Source: Venturia oleaginea
Lineage: Eukaryota > Ascomycota > Dothideomycetes > Venturiales > Venturiaceae
Assembly (NCBI GenBank): GCA_013176395.1
Contig: JABMLP010000002.1
Coordinates: 124,001 to 188,000 of the forward strand
Length of the DNA: 64,000 bases
Direction: 5' to 3'
A program made the position numbers and the translations under genes. Below, one piece after another: positions 11,924 through 23,773 of the stretch (positions are counted from its first letter, which is position 1; every line of letters starts with the position of its first letter). Below the pieces are notes generated by a model that saw only the letters and a list, made by a program, of their open reading frames with translations, did not search any database and was not told the DNA's origin.

Positions 11924-12874
11924 TCATTTCACCACAATCGTCTCCACTTCTTCCTCTCGCAGCGCCTCTTTCAACTCCTCACCAAACAGCAGCGTCAAAT
12001 TCACTACAAAATATACATCTCCCGTCTTCATATCCTTGAACACCCACCTCAAATTATGGGTTTTGTCATCGATATACTTGATCACTGTGATCGAGAAGCC
12101 CGGTAACTTCAAGCGGAAGTTATTGAAATCGATGTAAGGATTAAAGAAGTCACCCTGGTAAAGACGGTTCTTCTCAAACACAATCGACTTTCGATTCGCC
12201 GCTGGGATGAAATGCTTCCTCCGCTTGTGTGCCTCGCCAGGGATGTTGTTGTCTTCGCGGTATTTGAGGCCGCTTGCATCGCCGCATTCTTGGAGTGGTT
12301 CGTGCTCGTGGACATGAGGTAGTTTTGTTCCCCCTCTCAGAAAGTCTCTAGGGAGGGTATCGCCGATACGCAAGATAAACCAGCAGTCGAGGGCAGGTGC
12401 AAAAAGCTATGGCTTGTCTGAGTATGGGTCGACCTCAATGCCTGGATCGATGAACTCCTTCACCATGGCAAACGCGTAATTGAAGCCCGGCGGTAATCGA
12501 TCCCTGACCGGCCTATCGAAGTCGTGGCCAAAGACAGCATTGGCAGCCGGAATGTCTCTTTTCGGCACGAACGAGAAGCCTACAGAATACTGGTCTTTGA
12601 TATGGTCCGGGTGATCGAAGTAGGGCGAGTGCGTCGGGGAATTTTTCGGCAGGCCTTGATATCCTCGGATCCGTACTTTAATGCTAGCAGTCATGAATTT
12701 GTTCTCGAACTGCAACGCCTCGTCTCCGTTGACCACAACAGGCTTATGGGTCGAAAGATCGTATGCCGGTCCAGCTGTAACCTTGAGCATATATTTGCCG
12801 GCATCCAAGCTCTCGATGTCGTTGTGGTTATGGGCTCCCCAAACGGCGTTCTTGACCTTATGGAGATAGCTCAT
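11924..12874 (-). pseudogene. DUF1769 / UPF0590 protein interrupted by one in-frame stop
   Basis: One continuous frame of 316 codons, broken once: TAG at 12409-12407. The N-terminal part has the family pattern (LKVTAGPAYDLSTHKPV, VRIRGYQGLP, SPTHSPYFDHPDH, FGHDFDRPVRDRLPPGFN, DPYSDKP) and the C-terminal part continues in the same frame (FILRIGDTLP, ...VIKYIDDKTHNLRWVFKDM). Relatives read DPYADKPYLYGPAL at the break, so the stop replaces a conserved Tyr (TAC or TAT to TAG). No GT donor lies before it that would make it intronic. Function of the family is unknown. Either a recent nonsense allele, a read-through codon, or a sequence error; the rest of the gene shows no other damage. Confidence 0.85.
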
Positions 12875-13783
12875 GGCTACTCTGGTGGACGACTTTCCAG
12901 TGTACTTCTACAAGTATTGTCAGCATCTTGAGTAGGCTGTACAGCCAAATTGGCCTTTTGATCCAACAGAAGTCGATTCATCATACCTTACTCAAGATCA
13001 ACAGCATTCGAATTTTGGCAAACAAAGCTGCAAGATTTGCGAAAATCGATCCAGATGAAGCTATACGCTCACTCAAACAAACCCAGCAAACAACTCTCAA
13101 AGCCGCGTCCTCAGGATAGGATATCTTCAAAAATAATATACTAAAGACCCTCTCCCTAAAGCGCATCAAAATCAACCAAACCCCAGAAAGCCAAAGATAA
13201 AAAACCTTGAAGAAAGGAAAGGAAAGTAAGATATCAGCAAGATATCATCAAGTCCGAGAGTGAGACAATGGTGCGAGCGCGTCGTGTAACAGCTTACGCG
13301 CTACAACGAGTATTGTGGCGCACTGCATTAAATAAGTCGGATGGATCAGCGCTTTGAAGCGGGGAGCGGGGGTTTATTTATGCGATAAGCACAAGCTTTA
13401 TAAGGATACTCCTTAGTCCGACGAGACGGAGCTAGAAGGTAAAGAATATATCGATGGGGTGGAGATGGAGTTGTGGAGAGCCGAAGAAGAGACAGAGGAA
13501 AGGTGACGGTAAAGTTGTTGGTCGAGTCCAAAAATATCTTTACTACAAAATAAATATAAAAATAGAAACAACTCCACTTTGAATTCTCAAAGTTCCCTGA
13601 CCTAAATCCAAAAGCCAAAAGAAATTAAATATTAATCACGTGACTAGTGTCAACCACAAGTACCCCCGGCATCTACCACTACATAAGTAGACACAAGGGA
13701 AAGAGGAGAAGAATGGCGAGGGTGGTCCAATTTGCAATTGCACAAGTGACAATCAAAGAGAAAAACATTACTTGCTTAGACTT
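12875..13783. other. Intergenic, no gene recognised
   Basis: 909 bp, A-rich in the middle, containing several purine runs. It holds the promoter side of the DUF1769 gene and the 3' flank of the LCCL gene. No RNA gene or repeat identified. Confidence 0.4.
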
Positions 13784-15675
13784 CTAGCTTGGATTAGTTG
13801 GCGAAGAGGTCCAGTTTCCGGCTGTCCATATGCCGGCCTCTGTGTAATCCTGCAAAAGTACTCCGCCAAGCCGACCATACTTGACGAAGCCAAAACGAAA
13901 GTATTCCACCCTATCTCCCTCAGCTTTGGTCCACATAAACTTCGCTTCCTCATCGCCCAACGCACGGAATCGTTCTACATCATTTACCAACACACTGATA
14001 CCATCGTACTCCTTGTCCAATTCAAGGGAAAACGTGATATTGTTACCCATGACTGTGGGAGCTAGAACCGCGGGCAGAGCGCTGCCGAATTTTGCGTTTC
14101 CGCGCAACGCTAAATCTGTCTGTGCGATACTGTCAAAGCCCCAGCGAGCAATGCCGTTGATGAAAAGTCCTACAAGAAAACCCTGATATAGAAGACTTGG
14201 TCGTGTTTGCATCGTGGTGCCTGGTAGCAGAAGTAGAGCGAAGACGTAATGATGAAGTCGAAGGCGGAGACGTGGAATTGCAACCAAAACAGCCAAGCCA
14301 CTGATAAAAACGGCATACAGTGCCAAATAGCGAGGTAGCCGGCCCTCGGTTCTGAACGCTAGGATCTGAGTAATAGCTATTACAAAAATGAGAGACAAAA
14401 TGATGGCCAAAGCTGGTATCGCTCCTGGCTGTTGCTGCAAATCATGCGGCGTAAGGCGGGATATGGGTATCTTATCAAAAAGCTCCTGGCCAATGGCGCT
14501 GAACCAGCAGCCGCCGAGCCACAGAACAGTTTTCTCGAAATGGGCCCGCAGGTTTCGAAAAGTATAGCGGACGCAGTATAGATAAATACATAGCCCGACA
14601 AAAGCTGCAGGCAAGAAACGACCCAAGGCTGATGAGATAACGTCATCGTACGCAGCGAAGTCGGGTGTGTCGGAGGCAAGTGCAGTCTGGAAGAAGACAC
14701 TGCTGAAGACACTAGCAAAGAACAGGGCCGAAGAAGTGGTGAAGAGGGACAAGACCGTGGTGAAAGTGACGGAAACTCCGAACGCTTCCCATTGGGGATC
14801 TTTGCAGCTGGAGGCTTCATTGGCGATGAATCGATATGACATTGGAAAACTGGCATTGAATCCAATGCTCATCACGCCATTGCTCCCAGAACTAACGAAC
14901 TCTTTTTGTGTGCCAACGAGCGAGACGGAGCCACAGCCGCCAGATTCTTCGCTGATTACCCCTGCGTGTATCGCGGCCGCGCATATGAACGAGTCGCCTC
15001 GATATATGCCTGGAGATGCATCATTTCCATCAGCTGGGCCACCTATTACTAGGCTCCGATAATTGATCTCCTCGGCTCCGATTGTGTAGGGTTCGAGGAC
15101 TGGGACATCACGGCAGTACGCAGGGCATCGGAAAGGTATGGAGTGGTTGTCGAATGGCAGACATTGGGCACCATTCAATCCGCAAGTCTGGGTATCAGGC
15201 CTGCACTAATCAGCCGGTGGTTGGATTACCAGAAAGAGTGAAAGACATACCAAAGACTTGAGGTGCACGAAAGTCTGACACGATCTCCATCCCTCGAATA
15301 TCCAATGTGAATGGCGAGGACGAAGGAGAAAACCCAGAAGACAATGAATGCCAGTGACAACAGCGTTCTTTGCCGGCTCTCCGGCAGCCATGCCTTCAAA
15401 GTGTCGACAAATATGGTTTGTATAGATCCGCCAATGGGGTCAATCTTGTGAGGACAAGGTGGTTCTGGGCCATTGATCCAACTTGACAAACGTATCCTGG
15501 CATTGGACACACCGAATGGCCCGCCCTTCTCTCTAGAATCCGGGCCAGTGAAGGTTTCGGCATCCGAGTTGTCTTCTGAGCTGAGCAGGCGTTCGTGCTG
15601 TCCATTTTCCAGGTCGCTCAGAGGGTAACTTGTAGAGGAGTCGTCGTCGTCATCGTCGTGGTGGAGGGGCGGCAT
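13784..15675 (-). CDS. LCCL-domain multi-pass membrane protein (613 aa)
   Basis: Two exons, 15675-15251 and 15200-13784, joined over a 50-nt GT-AG intron (TG|G phase) that restores SLWPDTQTCGLNGAQC. The N-terminus is cytosolic-looking, with an Asp run and Ser-rich acidic stretch; one membrane helix (LLSLAFIVFWVFSFVLAI) precedes an LCCL domain of about 110 residues whose Cys pattern and GDSFICAAAIHAGVI and GGCGSVSLVG blocks are typical. At least six more hydrophobic helices fill the C-terminal half. Fungal proteins with this order are known only as LCCL-domain membrane proteins; the LCCL part is probably extracytosolic, perhaps lipid binding. The start at 15675 is the first ATG; an open stretch upstream has no ATG, so a further 5' exon is possible. 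Confidence 0.88.
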
Positions 15676-16033
15676 GCTTCTTGTATCCTCAAGAAAGGTT
15701 TGGTATGCTGGAGAATGCAGTGCTGCTGAGTACAATTCTGATAAGGGGATTGAGCAGTTAGCTCCTAAACGGTATCCGCCCAGCGCCGTAATGAGCCTCC
15801 ATTTTAATCTTGGCCTGCTCTTTTCATCACCTCAATTCGCTCCATGTTGTCTTTGTCATTGTTTCCATTTTCCAGAGTACGTACGCGTACGAGACTCAAA
15901 TGTCAAGGTTGGGCACATAACGATGGTCTTGAGCCGGACGGTGTAGGCTAGTAGGCGTTGTGTATAACCTCAAGCACGCTGTTTGTGGTCACGATGCTCT
16001 TATCAAGGCTTGTGGATATAGAATAGTTGCATG
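15676..16033. other. Intergenic, upstream of the LCCL gene
   Basis: 358 bp containing the promoter side of the LCCL gene. A palindromic GTACGTACGCGTACGAG-like tract lies near 15877-15892; nothing else is recognisable. Confidence 0.4.
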
Positions 16034-16135
16034 CTGAGTCGCCCGCCGCTCGAAGTGAAGTCAACTGAGTCGCTCGCCGCTCCAGGTGAATTCAACTGAG
16101 TCGCTCGCCGCTCCAAGTAAAGTCAACTGAGTCGC
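16034..16135. repeat. 31-bp minisatellite, three units plus a partial
   Basis: Units begin at 16034, 16065 and 16096 with a truncated fourth at 16127; each contains CTGAGTCGCYCGCCGCTC followed by AAGTRAARTCAA. The period is 31 bp and copies differ at a few positions. No coding sense is apparent. Confidence 0.9.
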
Positions 16136-16665
16136 GACTCGTCGGCCAAGATCCATCAAAAGCAGCCACACTATAATTGCAAAGGCTGACCAAAGACAAC
16201 TCGACCAAGCCTTCATGATCCACCACATCAGTCTTGTGGCAAGCTGACTATGGTGTGGTGAATTTCCTCTGCCGAGGCATGTTGCTATCGATAGCAGCAG
16301 CAGTAGTTTCTATACTACGTAGGTGTCTGGAACGCCAGTCTTGTCGTGGTCCATGGGTACACTGGTACAGCACCGTGAGAGGCTCACTCCAGCACTGCTT
16401 CCTATTTCTAGTTATTTCAGCCGACTCAACCCTCGAACAAAGTTCTCGCCAGAACCTCCGCTGGGCCAAAGCAGACTAGTCGAACAATCCGTCGTCCTGC
16501 AGATCTTGACAGCGACTTCCAGAGCATCAAAGACAAGAGTTCACCTCCACAAAATGAATGCGTTGTAGGCTCAATCTGATTGACCTCTCTGCTCGAGCAG
16601 ACCTACCAAAGTGCCCAACTATCCAACCCAAGAACTCTCAGACACGATCATCATAGAAAGCTGCG

Positions 16666-17196
16666 GTGTCGTGTTATGCATTCTCCAAAGCACAAATCAC
16701 AAGAGAGATTACAATATCCAACACCAAGACGACGCTTACAAAAACCGCGTCAATACTCTTGACTACCATCAGCTTTTTCACAACGACCACAATCACATCT
16801 GCTTCAACAACAACCCTCACCTCCATCGTTGCTTCCAGTACCATCTACGCACAATGTACCGGCACCAGCACCCCAAACTATGCCGGCGGAGTAAGTGGCA
16901 AAGGATTTGATTTCCTCTACGGCGCCCTGGGAGGTGATTTCCTGACCACTGGCGCCACATCGGCACAGGATTGCTGTGTCCAGTGTGCGACTAATCCTAT
17001 CTGTGCGGGTGGTAGGTATAGTCCCCTTTTTGGTGCTGGGGCACAGGGCCAGCAGGCGACGGTGCCGCGTCCTGATCTGTGTAGCGTGTCTGGGCGATAC
17101 AGTCTTGGTGTTGATACTGGGGGTGGGTTTGGAGCGGGCGATGGGATTGTTGCGTTTAATGGCAATTGTGGTGTTTTTAATCTTGCTAGTGGATAG
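16666..17196 (+). CDS. Apple/PAN-like small cysteine-rich protein, 5' end unresolved
   Basis: An open frame from about 16657 to TAG 17196 with no ATG, so the first exon(s) must lie upstream. The N-terminal part is a Thr/Ser-rich low-complexity linker (SFFTTTTITSASTTTLTSIV), and then VYAQC-like STIYAQC starts a roughly 115-residue Cys-rich domain with GFDFLYG, DCCVQCATNPICAGG and NGNCGVF. This layout, a Thr-rich stalk then a DCCxxC domain, is what fungal secreted or wall-associated apple-like proteins show. A frame at 16279 beginning MLLSIAAAVVSIL could be a signal-peptide exon but I cannot place its donor. Product class is moderately supported; boundaries are not. Confidence 0.5.
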   Translation: MSCYAFSKAQITREITISNTKTTLTKTASILLTTISFFTTTTITSASTTTLTSIVASSTIYAQCTGTSTPNYAGGVSGKGFDFLYGALGGDFLTTGATSAQDCCVQCATNPICAGGRYSPLFGAGAQGQQATVPRPDLCSVSGRYSLGVDTGGGFGAGDGIVAFNGNCGVFNLASG

Positions 17197-17527
17197 ATTG
17201 AGGTTAGAGTCGGGTATTTCAGGTGTCTGATTAATTCTTGCTTGTTTGGTCCGTGGGAAGGGCAGTTGTGCGTTTAGAGAGTTGTCTCTTGACTTGAGAG
17301 AGAGACTGGTGAGTTTTTTGTAATATTCTTCCTTGGAGTTGCTCCCATTTATCGATATCGGTGGTTCTTCGACGGTATTGTGATAAAGTGCGTTATTTCT
17401 CAGCAGCCATGAATTGATATAACAATACCATTATGATATTATTCAACCAGCAAATATTTTCATTCAAGAACCTGTACCATCAACCTGTAAGACCGCCGCT
17501 TGATTGGCGACACGTCTTCCCGCTTCC
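17197..17527. other. Intergenic between two convergent genes
   Basis: 331 bp between the stop of the apple-like gene and the stop of lamB, which converge. It must hold both 3' ends; the sequence is T-rich on the plus strand as expected, with no other feature. Confidence 0.45.
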
Positions 17528-18483
17528 CTAAAAATTCCTCTCCAAATTAAACGCATCAACAATCTCCCTCGCCGCCTTGACAATCTCCACAGCCCCCGGA
17601 GAATCAGAATGACAACACAACGAAACCACACACTCACCAATCGGCAACTGGACAATTTCCCCCGTAACAGCCGTCACAGACGACGTCTCGAGCTGCTGTC
17701 TTATATGATTTTTTGTTTCCTCAGGCGTCCAGGGTCTGTATGCAAACATGTTAGTACGTAATCCAATCCAACACAAAGCATAAAATTTAGTTTGTTTTCA
17801 TAAAAACTCACTTTTTAACCCGATCAATAACCAACCCCCCATCAGCACGATACCTAACATCCCCATACACCTCCGCCACAAACGGTAACCCCATCCCTTT
17901 AGCAACACTCTCATGAAACGTGCCCGCAAGCCCAAAAACCTTCGTCCCTTTCGGCATGCCTTCGTATACCGCGCGGCAGATTGCTTCATCGCGGTACATC
18001 ATGGCGTAGAGGATGCCGTGGGGTTTCACATGGTGGAGGGGCATGTTTTCAGCGTCGAGGAAGGCTTTTAGGGCGCCGATTTGGTAGCGGGTTTGTGCTG
18101 TTAGTTCTTCGGGTGACATGTTCATTTCGCGGCGGCCGAAGCCGGGGAGGTCTGGGAGGCCTGGGTGGGCGCCTATTTTGATTGAGTGGCGTTTGCAGAG
18201 GAGGATTGTTTTGTGCATTATTAGAGGGTCGCTGGGGGGATTATTATTAGTTCTTGGTGTTTGTTTTTCTGGGTCGAGGTGGGAGGATGTTGGATGGTGC
18301 TTTAGATTTTTTGTTGAGGAGATGTTGGTTATGGAGGGTGGGTTCTTACCCAGCGTGGAAGCCGCAGGCGATGTTGGCGTGGTCAATTAATGGTATTAAT
18401 TCTTCATCTGGTCCGCATTTGTAATTTCCATAGCCTTCTCCGAGATCGACGTTGATCATGACTTTGTGTCTGAGTGGTGCCAT
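17528..18483 (-). CDS. lamB: LamB/YcsF family protein (5-oxoprolinase PxpA-type subunit)
   Basis: Three exons, 18483-18350, 18231-17812 and 17735-17528 (introns 118 and 76 nt, GT-AG, phases agree), give 253 aa, the usual size. The start [30 protein letters not shown] (restored across intron 1), [27 protein letters not shown] and [15 protein letters not shown] are the family's metal/substrate blocks. In bacteria the homologue PxpA acts with PxpB and PxpC as an ATP-dependent 5-oxoprolinase; in Aspergillus nidulans lamB is needed for growth on the lactam 2-pyrrolidinone. Here it is divergent to lamA, whose product contains the PxpB- and PxpC-like domains, so the two probably form one lactam-opening system in the cytosol. 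Substrate range is inferred. Confidence 0.93.
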
Positions 18484-19013
18484 TTTGAGTCGTGAATATT
18501 CTCGCAAGTGATGGATTCTGGCCTGGAAAGAATGTCTTTGTCAGAACTCAGGATAAGATCTTGTAAGAGAATGAGAAAGTTAAAACCAATTGTAAGTAAG
18601 TGTATACCTTGATCTTCGGATCTAGTTAGGTTATAGAATCGGAGAAGCAAAAAAGTCAGGATATAGAAATGCTCGTCCGAGATGAAGGCTATGCCGTTGC
18701 TATATTCTGAGAGGGATCGGCAACCTGCGCTGATATCCGCTGGCAGGGTCAACAAGGATATCGTCACTGTTGATAGTACCCCGCAAGCAATCAAGTATCC
18801 GTGAGCTTTGTTGGGATAGGTGATAGATAGCGAACCGGAGGTCCCATCATAAGAGGTGGAGGATTTCGCATGCTGTCTCCGTTGCTATCGTCGGCGGCTT
18901 GTACTTGCGAAGAATCAAATCATTCAGTTGACACCGGAAACTCTAGTTCTCATCGTGCATCGTCTGAAATAGAAGTATTGGAACGTTAATAATTGTTGTA
19001 GGGAGACGAAACA
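18484..19013. promoter_or_regulatory. Shared divergent promoter of lamB and lamA with GATA-factor sites
   Basis: 530 bp between the two start codons. Two overlapping HGATAR sites, TGATAG (18821-18826) and AGATAG (18825-18830), match the AreA-type nitrogen GATA factor, and a GGATAAG lies near 18551. In A. nidulans the lam genes are induced by the omega-amino-acid regulator AmdR and controlled by nitrogen status; I could not identify an AmdR site with confidence. Sites are read directly; their use is inferred. Confidence 0.5.
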
Positions 19014-22000
19014 ATGGAAAAGATCAAGACGTTGTTGATTGCCAATCGTGGTGAGATCACAGTACGCCCAAAGCTTTCCGATCGCTACACGTCTCCAACA
19101 GATCCCGTGACCTACATCTAACCTCCGTCAACAGGTCCGAATCATCAAAACAGCGAAGAACCTTGGTATCAAGACAATATCCATCTATACCGAGCCCGAC
19201 GCAGCATCAAAGCATGTCTTAGATGCAGACGAGGCTTATCTTTTATGCGGCAAACCTTCAACGGCCTACACAGATGGCGAACAGATCATCACGTTGGCCA
19301 AGGAAAAAGGGGTAGATGCCATCATTCCTGGCTATGGGTTCTTATCCGAAAATGCCCATTTTGCTCGACAAGTTACTGCTGCGGGAATAGTTTGGGTTGG
19401 TCCCTCACCAGAATCAATTGAGGAGTGTGGCATCAAACACGTGGCTAGAGATCTGGCTGAAAAGGTCTATGTGCCAATTGTCCCTGGAACCAAAGGTCTA
19501 GTAAAAGATGAAGACGATGCTGCAAAAGCGGCAAAGGAACTGGGATTCCCAGTCATGCTGAAAGCTACTGGCGGTGGCGGAGGAATGGGCTTGATTACCG
19601 CCAATAACACCGACGAGGTTCGAGAAGGCTTCAAAAAGGTCACATCGAGAGGAGAAGCTTTGTTCAAAAACCCTGGTGTTTTCATTGAACGCTTTTACGC
19701 TGCCAGCCGGCATATCGAGGTCCAGGTATTCGGCAACGGACAAGGGAAAGCGATACATTTTGGAGAAAGAGAATGCTCCATTCAGCGACGACATCAGAAA
19801 GTCATCGAAGAGTGTCCGAGTCCTTTTGTTGAGAAAAATTTGGAGCTCCGACAGAAGTTGGGGACTGCGGCTGTCAGTCTCGCTGAGAGTATCGGGTACG
19901 GTTCCGCAGGGACAGTTGAGTTTTTGGTGGATGATAGGACTGGCGACTATTTTTTTCTCGAGATGAATACTCGATTACAGGTTGAACATGGGTAAGCAAT
20001 TGTCAAATGCTTGCCTCAAAATGCTTGTTGTCTGACATGATTAGAATCACAGAGTTGTGCTACAACATCGATCTCGTTGAACTCATGCTCCGTCAAGCAG
20101 ATCTACAACTCGCTGGGAAGAAGGGCCTCAAAGATGAAGAGCTTGCTTCAATGCAACCCTCAGGCCCCAAGGGATATGCAATTGAAGTTCGAGTCTACGC
20201 CGAAAATCCACTTCGTGACTACGCTCCATCTCCAGGCCTCCTGCAGAAAGTTGAATGGCCGTCCAACCCAGCAGCTCGGATCGATACCTGGGTATTCACA
20301 GGCGCTCGGATTTCTCCCAATTATGATCCTATGATTGCGAAAGTCATGTTCCACAACGACACTCGTTTGGGCGCAATTGGAGGATTGACTCAATTGTTGA
20401 GAGAATCGCGGATATGTGGACCCCCTAACAATCTTGAGTTCCTGGCCGAGATCATGAGTGATACCGAGTTCCAGAAAGGCAACACGTTGACCAGCTTCCT
20501 AGACCACTTCAAATACCACCCACCTGCTGTGGATGTGATATCTGCTGGAGCATATACCTTGATCCAAGACTTGCCTGCAAGGCCTTCGGTGGGTCGTGGC
20601 ATTCCACATTCCGGCCCCATGGATCCCGTTACTTTCCAGATAGCGAATATGTTGGTTGGAAATCACAGAGGAAAGGAAGGCCTTGAGATTACTTTGAGCG
20701 GTCCTGAACTACGATTGCTCAGCTCGGCTGTTGTAGCTTTGACTGGTGCTGCTATGGACGCGACAATCGACGGCACCTCGATGCCAATGTGGACAAGAGT
20801 TCATATCAAGGTGGGGCAGAAGGTCAAGATTGGGAAGATCATGGCGGCTGGATGTCGGTCATACCTGGCGATCTATGGAGGATTCCCAGATGTAGCGGAG
20901 TACTTTGGATCGAAAAGTACCTCGCCACTCGTGGCTATTGGTGGTAATCAAGGTCGTGCTCTCGCTCCAGGAGATCTTCTTACGATTACAACCGATCTAT
21001 ACAAAGCAGCAGACAACATAATCTCATTGCCTGAAGAGCTTCGAGCTCCATATTCCAAGCATTGGGAGATTGCAGCGATGGTCGGTCCACATGATGAGGG
21101 TTATATTGTGCCTGAAGACATCGACAAGCTTTATGACACACACTGGAAGGTCTCACACAACGCGAGTCGAAGCGGTATCCGTCTTGTTGGCCCAGTGCCA
21201 AAATGGGCGCGCAAAGATGGTGGCGAGGGAGGAGCCCATCCCAGCAATTTGATCGAGTACGGATATCCGATCGGTGGACTGAATTGGACAGGAGATGATC
21301 CTTGTATATTTCCTGTTGACTGTCCAAATTTTGGGGGTTTCATCTGTTCTACGACAGTTGTTCGCGCTGACTGGTGGAAGCTTGGTCAGATCAAAGCTGG
21401 CGATACCATGCAGTACAGGCGTGTTGATCTGGAACAAGCGCTCGAGTTGCGTCAGAGCGTCGAGAGATATCTGTTCCAGATTGAGGATGCCATCGCCAAC
21501 AGGGGAGGTGACTATGGTGGTATGGGGATCTTCAGAACGATTGATCATCTCCGCAACCAATACCGTCCAGAGCAGAAAGCAATACTCTGGCAACGAGCAG
21601 CTCAAGGAAATCAACCGAAGGTCATTTACAGACAAGGTGGCGATGACCATGTGCTCGTCGAATATGGAGAAGAATCCTTCGACCTCAATCATCGATGCCG
21701 CGTCACCGCCCTGGAAAAATTGCTCGTCTCCGAAGAAGCTCCCGAGTGGTTGAAAAAAGATCTGGTTAACACAGTGAGCTGCTGCAACTCTGTCACCCTG
21801 TTCTACAATGGTCTCCACTTGCCCCGGTCCAAGTTGATTGCCTATCTTCAAGCTCTGGAAGAACAGCTTGGCGACCTTTCTAAGATCAAGGTTCCATCGC
21901 GGCTCTTCCGCCTTCCCATCTCGTTCGAAAGCAAAGCCCAAGATCAAGCTATACAACGCTACATCGAGACACAACGACCATATGCTCCATATCTCCCTTC

Positions 22001-22862
22001 CAACCTTGATTTCGTCGCCCAAAATAATGCTTTGACCGCAGAAGAATTGAAGAAGATATACCTGACAGATCAAATGATGGTAGTCGAAGTTGGTTTCTTC
22101 TGCGGCAACACTTGTTCTCTTCCCGTAGATCCACGCCATCGTTTTAGCTGTCCGAAGCAGAATCCGTCCCGTGTCTTCACCCCGGAAGGTACCGTGAGCT
22201 GGGGTGGAAGTTGCATGTCCATCTACCCCGTTGACAGTCCCGGTGGCTATCAAATGACAGGCCGAACGGTCCCCTGCTGGGATATGTTTGGATACAAGAA
22301 GGGTTTCACGCCGGAGAGACCTTGGCTGTTCCAAGAATTCGACATTGTGACTTACTATCAAGTCAGTGAGGAAGAATTAGATGTCATGCTTCAGGACTTC
22401 AGAGCTGGGAAGTACACGTTCGAGTATGAAGAGATTGAGTTTGATATGGCTGAGCATAATGCGCTTCTCCAAAGCACCGTCCCAGAGGTTGAAGAACGAA
22501 GAAAGAAGCAGGCCATTGCGCAAGCGAAAATGACACACGCTGAAGCCGCAAGTATTGAAAAATGGCAGTCGGGGAAATCACAAGACCAGGTTGATACTGA
22601 TGTTGTGGAAAATCTACTCCAAGACGACAACATCGAAGCCATCGAGGCTCCAGTCGATGCCAACGTCTGGAAGGTCGAGGTCAAAAATGGAGATGAGATC
22701 AAAGCTGAGCAGGTGGTCGTTATTCTCGAGGCTATGAAACTGGAGATCAATGTCTGTGCGTATGAGGGTTTGGCGACGGGCGCAAAGGTTGAGATGATGT
22801 TGGTTAAACCTGGCGACACTATCAGGGCCGGTGGGAAGATTGCGTTGATTCGGAAGTGTTAA
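19014..22862 (+). CDS. lamA: LamA-type biotin carboxylase / KipA / KipI / biotinyl fusion (1240 aa)
   Basis: Three exons, 19014-19061, 19135-19991 and 20045-22862, introns 73 and 53 nt in phase. Domains in order: biotin carboxylase (about 1-455; LLIANRGEI formed over intron 1, KATGGGGGMG ATP-grasp loop, RRHQKVIEECP, EMNTRLQVEHG over intron 2); KipA/PxpC-like (about 465-790; DLPARPSVGRGIPHSGPMD); KipI/PxpB-like (about 830-1090; GDDHVLVEYGEE, PGGYQMTGRTVPCWD); and a C-terminal biotinyl domain with EAMKLE carrying the biotin Lys. This is the layout of urea carboxylase and of the A. nidulans lactam protein LamA; there is no amidase domain as in Dur1,2. Divergence from lamB favours LamA. It probably activates a cyclic amide through an ATP- and biotin-dependent step; the exact reaction is inferred. 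Confidence 0.93.
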
Positions 22863-23773
22863 GAGGGTTCTGAGTAAGAAGTCTCCTCGTTGATACGTGT
22901 TATTTTGTACCATTTCTAGGTCGCTAATATGCATGGAAGCTGCTACTGCCACTTTCCTCCTCTAGAGGCGGCACGATCGTCGCTGCCAGGCCTCTCAACA
23001 GTCCGCCTACTATTACCCGCCTAGGGCTGCCGGATGCCAAGTAGTCTGCGGACTTGACCTTCTCCCGCCGCGAGTCCTACCGTCCGTAGCTTACTTACCT
23101 TACCGCTAGGAGAGAGGGCGGCAGTAGGGGATATATAGAGCTGCGGGATAAAGAGCGAGGTAGGGAGTTAGATAACGGGGGGAATTTTAAGTTTCTTTAA
23201 GTGGAAATCTCTATCTACTTCCCAATTAGGATGATTCTAGGGAAAAAGTCCCTTAATTCTTCGCGATCTCTTCTACCCGACTAGTAAATCGGGCTATTCG
23301 GCGGATTCTAAAATCCTCGCTGCAATCCGACGCCGGATTATTAATTTAACGCCGAGTCGCCCTGGCCTAACTCGTCCGCGCCGCGGACTGGCGAGGGGCC
23401 TGACCATGTTTCCCCTAGGGCGCTCCAAATGGCGCGCATGGAAAGCTATTTCTCAACTCGAGATCCATATCGCTAAATTTCTGGTGATGTGAAATTTGAA
23501 CTTTGCCAAAATTCAGCCATAGCGATCATGCTTTCAGAGTGTTGCAATCGAGTAAGTGGATTGTTCGTGGGCATAAGTTGAGGAAAGGACCATAAAAGTA
23601 CCGTCGTGCTTGGCACTGTGGGTTGCAAATATTCTACTGATGTTCGACAGTAACCACAATCATGGTTTCCAACAACAACATTCGAATTGATAGCATCAAA
23701 CCAACGAGTATAGCCAATTCGAATAAGACCTCCGAAATGGTTAATCGAACCATGTTCATAGAAAAGCGGCGCT
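22863..23773. other. Intergenic with a decayed, RIP-like stretch
   Basis: 911 bp after lamA. From about 22970 to 23430 the sequence is dense in TA steps beside residual CpG islands (for example runs of cctaac, ttacttaccttacc), unlike the flanks, which fits an old duplicated sequence attacked by C-to-T mutation. No open frame of note. A short frame opens at 23662 but cannot be joined in phase to the next gene. Confidence 0.4.

Noticed and set aside
21153..22361. Long open frame (402 codons) on the minus strand opposite lamA
   Set aside because: It lies fully inside the coding sequence of lamA, whose frame matches a known domain order; the antisense frame has no motif and follows from codon bias.
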